A stretch of 8,932 nucleotides of DNA from an uncultured Acidaminococcus sp. (lineage in GTDB: Bacteria > Bacillota > Negativicutes > Acidaminococcales > Acidaminococcaceae). This document shows positions 5,744 through 8,932 of the stretch, piece by piece (the first letter of the stretch is position 1; the number at the start of each line of letters is the position of its first letter). Location of the stretch: assembly GCA_900770265.1 (NCBI GenBank), contig CAAGJR010000039.1:1-8932 (forward strand), read 5' to 3'. Under the pieces are notes generated by a model. That model saw only the letters and a program-made list of their open reading frames with translations, was not told the origin of the DNA and did not search any database. Both the position numbers and the translations under genes were made by a program.

Positions 5744-5954
5744 GCGGGTTTACCGGGCGGGATCGCTGCGCGACCCTTGGTAAACCCCTACGGAGCGAAA
5801 TCGGAAGTCAGGTGAAATTCGCAGTTGTCGTAGGGTATCGTAGGGGTCTACCAAGATTTTTGCCGCAGGCAAAATATCGCCCGGTAGACCCGCCTGGAAA
5901 CGTAACCCTTGACCGAAGTGTTTGCCGAAGGCAAAATATCGCCCGGTGCGCCCG
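5744..5954. repeat. Dispersed structured repeat, copy 2 (three-hairpin element)
   Basis: This 211-bp copy has the same orientation and order as 1771-1992 and lacks one 11-bp tandem unit. H1 (5746-5787) is identical to copy 1. H2 (5844-5891) carries a different but still complementary central triplet. H3 (5921-5953) has TTTGCC-GAA-GGCAAA and the unpaired right arm GGTGCGCCC (5945-5953), for which no matching left arm exists in this copy. It fills most of the gene-free spacer 5616-6043, between the carboxyltransferase promoter and the cupin terminator. I recognise nothing in 5705-5743 or 5955-6000. Short open frames across it are by-products of the repeat. Confidence 0.9.
5844..5891. repeat. 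Hairpin H2 of copy 2, triplet TCT/AGA
   Basis: A perfect 9-bp outer stem is formed by GGGTCTACC (5844-5852) and GGTAGACCC (5883-5891). It encloses TTTTGCC (5858-5864) / GGCAAAA (5868-5874) with loop GCA. Relative to copy 1, C-G, G-C and C-G pairs have become T-A, C-G and T-A. All three changes occur on both arms, so pairing is fully kept. Confidence 0.9.
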
Positions 5955-6001
5955 CCCCCGAACACCAGGTCTGCGACCGAATGGCTACAATCACTATCCA
6001 C

Positions 6002-6031
6002 AAAAAAATGGGCTGTGATTTCTCACAGCCC
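6002..6031 (-). terminator. Intrinsic terminator after the cupin gene
   Basis: A perfect 9-bp stem GGGCTGTGA (6010-6018) / TCACAGCCC (6023-6031) has loop TTTC. On the minus strand it is followed by a run of seven T residues (complement of 6002-6008). It begins 12 bases past the cupin stop codon. Confidence 0.92.
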
Positions 6032-6043
6032 TTTTTCCCTCTC

Positions 6044-6547
6044 TTACTTCTTCGGAGCCGCTTCCGGATGGTTCTTCAGGAACGTATCGTTCTGGGCGAT
6101 CACATCCAGGAACACCAGCGGCGTCTTCTTCACGTTCTTCAGCCCGTGGGACTGGCCCGGACGGGCGATGGTGATATCCCCTGCCTTCACCACGGTTTCC
6201 TTGCCGGTGCCGTCGGTGAAGATCCCTTCGCCGGAGATGATGATGTAGGCATCTTCGTTGAAGGCATGTTTATGGGTGCCGATGGAAGCGCCCTGCTTCA
6301 GGGTCAGATAGCACATTTCCTTGATGGCGGAATCCGGGGTGGCTTTGTCCCGGGCAAAGGCGAACTTGCCATAGGCCGTCCCCTGGCCCTTGGCTACATC
6401 CTGCTTATCATAGGTGAACAGTTCGCCCTTCGGATAGACCTGTTCCCCGTCTTTAAAAGGAGATGCCGGAGACCCGGCGGCAAAAGCCGTCCCCGTCACG
6501 AGCGTAGCCCCCAGAGTCAACAGCACAGCCAGTTTCTTCCATTGCAT
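6044..6547 (-). CDS. Exported single-domain cupin protein
   Basis: A small secreted protein of 167 residues, function unknown. The N-terminus is a typical signal peptide: MQWKK, a hydrophobic stretch, then AFA at 21-23 with likely cleavage before residue 24. The rest is one cupin barrel. Motif 1 is GTHKHAFNED (H92, H94, E98) and motif 2 is ARPGQSHGLKN (H134), the four residues that usually bind a metal in this fold. Such proteins may be enzymes, binding proteins or sensors, and the sequence does not say which. The start at 6547 is chosen because AGGAGGGG lies six bases upstream and the signal peptide begins there. A longer frame to 6664 would run through the promoter. It has its own promoter and terminator, so it is probably monocistronic. 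Confidence 0.85.
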   Translation of the reverse strand: MQWKKLAVLLTLGATLVTGTAFAAGSPASPFKDGEQVYPKGELFTYDKQDVAKGQGTAYGKFAFARDKATPDSAIKEMCYLTLKQGASIGTHKHAFNEDAYIIISGEGIFTDGTGKETVVKAGDITIARPGQSHGLKNVKKTPLVFLDVIAQNDTFLKNHPEAAPKK

Positions 6548-6553
6548 TGAAAA

Positions 6554-6561
6554 CCCCTCCT
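6554..6561 (-). promoter_or_regulatory. Ribosome binding site that decides the cupin start
   Basis: The minus strand reads AGGAGGGG, six bases before the ATG at 6547. It rules out the upstream in-frame ATG at 6664, which has no such site and precedes the promoter elements. Confidence 0.85.
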
Positions 6562-6589
6562 CTGAATATTTAAAAATAACTGCAAATTC

Positions 6590-6618
6590 ATTGTAGCACT
6601 TTTCGGAAACTGTGACAA
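6590..6618 (-). promoter_or_regulatory. Sigma-70 promoter of the cupin gene
   Basis: On the minus strand TTGTCA (6613-6618) and TACAAT (6590-6595) are separated by 17 bp. Each hexamer differs from consensus at one base. The predicted leader is about 35 nt. Confidence 0.8.
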
Positions 6619-6640
6619 GACAATGAACAGACTTTTTCAA

Positions 6641-6676
6641 AATCAAAAGAACCCGCCCCATCATCAGGGCGGGTTC
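6641..6676 (-). terminator. Intrinsic terminator after pncB
   Basis: A perfect 10-bp GC-rich stem GAACCCGCCC (6649-6658) / GGGCGGGTTC (6667-6676) has an 8-base loop. On the minus strand it is followed by TTTTGATTTT, a moderate T-tract. It lies 46 bases past the pncB stop codon, beyond the heptamer array. Confidence 0.85.
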
Positions 6677-6680
6677 TATC

Positions 6681-6722
6681 CACTAACCACTAATCACTAC
6701 CCACTAGCCACTAATCACTTAC
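6681..6722. repeat. Six-unit tandem heptamer array (CACTANY)
   Basis: Consecutive 7-bp units read CACTAAC, CACTAAT, CACTACC, CACTAGC, CACTAAT and CACTTAC. The array abuts the pncB stop codon (6723-6725) and lies between it and the terminator, so it forms the pncB 3' untranslated region. On the transcribed strand the units read GTGATTA/GTGGTTA and supply TAG or TGA triplets in successive frames. Related units occur at 4197-4212. Confidence 0.75.
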
Positions 6723-8183
6723 TCACAATCCTTTCTTCGCATCCTCCAGCAGCTGCATCTTCATGGCATAGTACTTGGGGCTCATATCCAGGAAATGGGT
6801 ATGGGGGTTGCTGAACCGCTGCTCTTCCGGCCAGATCTCGTTATCCAGCTGCTTGCGCACATAGCGGCGGATTTCTTCCAGGGACGGGGACGGATGGACC
6901 CGTTTGCCCTTTTCCAGCACCAGTTCCTGCAGTTCCCGGAACGTGCAGTCCTTGAAGCTCATCTTCTTCCAGGGCCGTTGGGTGTCCACGAACGGGAATT
7001 CCGCTTCCCTGCGGGGGTCTTCGTCCAGCATGGTCAACAGGTCTGCAATGGCGTGGCCCGTCTTGTCGTACACTCTCCAGGCCCGTTTCCGGCCCGGGTT
7101 CGTGATCTTCTCGAAGGTTTCGGAGATCTTGATCTTGGGGATGATGGCCTTGTCCTTATGCACAGCCACCAGCTTGTACACAGCGCCGAATACCGGATCG
7201 CTCTTGGCCGTGATCAGCCGTTCCCCGACCCCGAAGGAATCCACGCAACCGCCCTGTTCCAGGATGGAGCTGATGGTGTATTCATCCAGGGAGTTACTCA
7301 TGACGATGATGGCATCGGTGAGACCGGCATCGTCCAGCATCTTCCGGGCCTTCTTGGACAGGTAAGCCAGGTCGCCGGAGTCGATGCGGATGCCCTTCAG
7401 CCGTTTGCCCATGGGTTCCAGCACCTCTTTGGCCACCCGGATGGCATTGGGCACGCCGGAATCCAGCACATCGTACGTATCCACCAGCAGGATGGCGTTG
7501 TCAGGATAGATTTCGGCGAACCGCTTGAACGCCGTATATTCATCGTCGTAGTACATCACCCAGCTGTGGGCCATGGTGCCGCTCACCGGGATGTTGAACA
7601 TCTGTCCGGCCAGTACGGTGGCCGTGCTGTCCGCCCCGCCGATATAGGCAGCCCGGGCGCCGTACACCGCTGCATCCATGTTGTGGGCCCGGCGGGCACC
7701 GAAGTCCGACACCCCTCTGCCCTGGGCCGCTTTCACGATCCGCTGGGCCTTGGTGGCAATCAGGGACTGGTGGTTGATCTCGCACAGGATGGCGGTTTCC
7801 ACCAGCTGGGCATCGATCAGGGGCGCATATACCGTCAGCAGCGGTTCATCCGGGTAGATGACACTGCCTTCCGGCATGGCATACACATTGCCCCGGAACT
7901 GGTACGTTTCCAGCCATTGCAGGAACGGTTCACTGAACACGTGCAGGCTGCGCAGGTAGGAGATATCCTCCGTGGAGAAGTGCATGTTCTCCAGGTAGTC
8001 CAGCACCTGTTCCAGACCGGCAAAAATGGCAAAACCGCCGCCGTCCGGGTTGTTCCGATAAAATACGTCAAAGGACACGTAATCGTCCTGGTCCCGTTCC
8101 TTGTCTTCGAAATACCCATTGGCCATCGTCATTTCATACAGGTCGAAAACCATGGACAGATTCCGTGCATCAAATTGTTTCAT
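6723..8183 (-). CDS. pncB: Nicotinate phosphoribosyltransferase
   Basis: This cytoplasmic enzyme joins nicotinate and PRPP to give nicotinate mononucleotide, the first step of the Preiss-Handler NAD salvage route. It has 486 residues, the usual length of the long bacterial form. The substrate-entry N-terminal part includes DLYEMTMANGYF (14-25). The phosphoribosyltransferase barrel shows SDFGARRAH (159-167), SGTMAHSW (201-208, with H206 at the position of the phosphorylated histidine of the family), RIDSGDL (266-272) and FGVGERL (317-323). The C-terminal extension (about 400-486) is helical and charged. The start fits AAAGG (8193-8197) nine bases upstream, or GGAG (8188-8191) four bases upstream. 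It follows a transporter gene on the same strand with an 86-bp gap, so it may be partly co-transcribed. Nicotinamide phosphoribosyltransferase is less likely given the overall sequence. Confidence 0.95.
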   Translation of the reverse strand: MKQFDARNLSMVFDLYEMTMANGYFEDKERDQDDYVSFDVFYRNNPDGGGFAIFAGLEQVLDYLENMHFSTEDISYLRSLHVFSEPFLQWLETYQFRGNVYAMPEGSVIYPDEPLLTVYAPLIDAQLVETAILCEINHQSLIATKAQRIVKAAQGRGVSDFGARRAHNMDAAVYGARAAYIGGADSTATVLAGQMFNIPVSGTMAHSWVMYYDDEYTAFKRFAEIYPDNAILLVDTYDVLDSGVPNAIRVAKEVLEPMGKRLKGIRIDSGDLAYLSKKARKMLDDAGLTDAIIVMSNSLDEYTISSILEQGGCVDSFGVGERLITAKSDPVFGAVYKLVAVHKDKAIIPKIKISETFEKITNPGRKRAWRVYDKTGHAIADLLTMLDEDPRREAEFPFVDTQRPWKKMSFKDCTFRELQELVLEKGKRVHPSPSLEEIRRYVRKQLDNEIWPEEQRFSNPHTHFLDMSPKYYAMKMQLLEDAKKGL

Positions 8184-8219
8184 TGCTCTCCGCCTTTCCA
8201 GGTACTATATTTGCCTTCT

Positions 8220-8248
8220 ATTCTACCACAAAAGAACTGTTTTCGGAA
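8220..8248 (-). promoter_or_regulatory. Possible promoter of pncB
   Basis: On the minus strand TAGAAT (8220-8225) sits 17 bp from a poor -35, TTCCGA (8243-8248). The -10 is good and the -35 is weak. The 86-bp spacer between the transporter and pncB is A+T rich, with only a small TTTTCCGAAAA palindrome and no convincing terminator. pncB may therefore be expressed both by read-through and from here. Confidence 0.4.
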
Positions 8249-8269
8249 AATTTTATTTTATCATCCATT

Positions 8270-8932
8270 TTACCACATGCCCAGCACCTTGCCCCACAGG
8301 CAGCCCACGCCGCCCCAGATCAGGATGGACAGTACCGACAGGATAAATCCGATCTCCCACCACCGGTTCTGGGAAACGTACCCGGCACCGAAGAAAATGG
8401 GCGCGGGACCGGAGCCGTAATGGGTCAGGCAGCCGAACAGGCTGCTGAACCAGGCCAGCACATAGGCCGCCATGGTGGGCGGTGCTCCGGCCGTGGCCAT
8501 GATGCCCAGAAAAGCCGCGTACATGGCACTTACATGGGCCGTACTGCTGGCGAACAGGTAATGGGAGTAGAAATACACCACCGCCAGGATGCCCATGGCC
8601 ACCAGGCCGTTATCCCCGGCCACCAGGCTGCCCATTTCCTTGCTGAACCAGGGGATCATGCCCTTCGTGTTCAGGAAGTTGGCCATCATCACCAGCACGG
8701 CGAACCAGACCAGGGTATCCCAGGCCCCTTTTTCGCTTTTCACATCGTCCCAGGTGAGCACGCCGGTAAGCAGCAGCAGGCACAGGCCGATGAACGCCGT
8801 CAGGGTTTCCGCAAGGCCGATGTACCGGCCCCCGGCCCACAGCACGATCAGCAGGAAGAAAATGGCCGCCATGGCCTTCTCGGACCGTTTCATGGGCCCC
8901 ATGGCCTCCAGTTTCTGCCGGGCCAGGGCCGG
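8270..8932 (-). CDS. DASS-family (SLC13/CitT-type) anion transporter, C-terminal half (5' end outside window)
   Basis: An inner-membrane secondary transporter, probably for di- or tricarboxylates coupled to sodium or by exchange. The 220 visible residues are open to the right edge and end at a TAA. About five or six hydrophobic segments are visible (roughly 19-58, 72-88, 108-126, 134-168, 192-216). The motif SSTAHVSAM (129-137) matches the second substrate/sodium-site signature of the family. THYGSGPAPIFFGAGYV (170-186) and the ending WWEIGF...LWGKVLGMW match the CitT/2-oxoglutarate-malate translocator branch. Full-length members are about 450-490 residues, so about half is missing. An internal Met at 8902 is not the start, since the frame continues upstream and the family needs more N-terminal helices. 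Substrate cannot be assigned. Confidence 0.88.
   Translation of the reverse strand, partial: PALARQKLEAMGPMKRSEKAMAAIFFLLIVLWAGGRYIGLAETLTAFIGLCLLLLTGVLTWDDVKSEKGAWDTLVWFAVLVMMANFLNTKGMIPWFSKEMGSLVAGDNGLVAMGILAVVYFYSHYLFASSTAHVSAMYAAFLGIMATAGAPPTMAAYVLAWFSSLFGCLTHYGSGPAPIFFGAGYVSQNRWWEIGFILSVLSILIWGGVGCLWGKVLGMW

Noticed and set aside
4251..5783. 510-residue plus-strand frame opposite the carboxyltransferase gene
   Set aside because: Shadow frame; the minus strand has a family match, ribosome binding site, promoter and terminator.
6548..6664. Longer N-terminus of the cupin gene starting at 6664
   Set aside because: The extension would contain the promoter and ribosome binding site, and it would bury the signal peptide internally.
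6795..8420. 541-residue plus-strand frame opposite pncB
   Set aside because: Shadow frame running across the pncB promoter region and into the transporter gene; no domain recognisable.

Overview
The window carries ordinary bacterial housekeeping and metabolic genes of moderately high GC content. Bacterial LysRS, GreA, a class A penicillin-binding protein, a biotin-dependent-type carboxyltransferase, nicotinate phosphoribosyltransferase and a DASS transporter together suggest an anaerobic Firmicute. The protein sequences and gene style look most like the Negativicutes, perhaps Acidaminococcaceae. That placement is inference from recall, not a search.

Layout, left to right. (1) Positions 1-1721, minus strand: a greA-lysS operon under a consensus sigma-70 promoter; lysS runs off the left edge. 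(2) 1722-2093: a gene-free spacer that holds copy 1 of a 222-bp structured repeat and then an extended -10 promoter. (3) 2094-4160, plus strand: a bifunctional class A PBP. (4) 4161-4250: two symmetric terminator hairpins between convergent genes, with short heptamer repeats between them. (5) 4257-5615, minus strand: a pyruvate/oxaloacetate-type carboxyltransferase subunit with no biotin domain. Its promoter is flanked by two copies of a TACAATGTA palindrome. (6) 5744-5954: copy 2 of the structured repeat, then a terminator. (7) 6044-6547, minus strand: a small exported cupin protein with its own promoter and terminator. (8) 6641-6722: a terminator and a six-unit heptamer array at the 3' end of pncB. 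(9) 6723-8183, minus strand: nicotinate phosphoribosyltransferase. (10) 8270-8932, minus strand: the C-terminal half of a DASS-type anion transporter, running off the right edge.

The genes do not form one pathway. greA-lysS is a co-transcribed translation/transcription pair. The PBP, carboxyltransferase and cupin genes look like single transcription units. The transporter and pncB may be co-transcribed, because I see no convincing terminator between them.

The most unusual signal is non-coding. The two repeat copies are about 94% identical apart from one 11-bp indel, and each contains three hairpins. The outer stems follow GGG-NNN-ACC / GGT-N'N'N'-CCC, with constant ends and a variable central triplet. 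Between the copies the middle hairpin changes its triplet on both arms at once, giving three compensatory base-pair changes. None of the 13 substitutions breaks a predicted helix, which is direct evidence that the fold is maintained.
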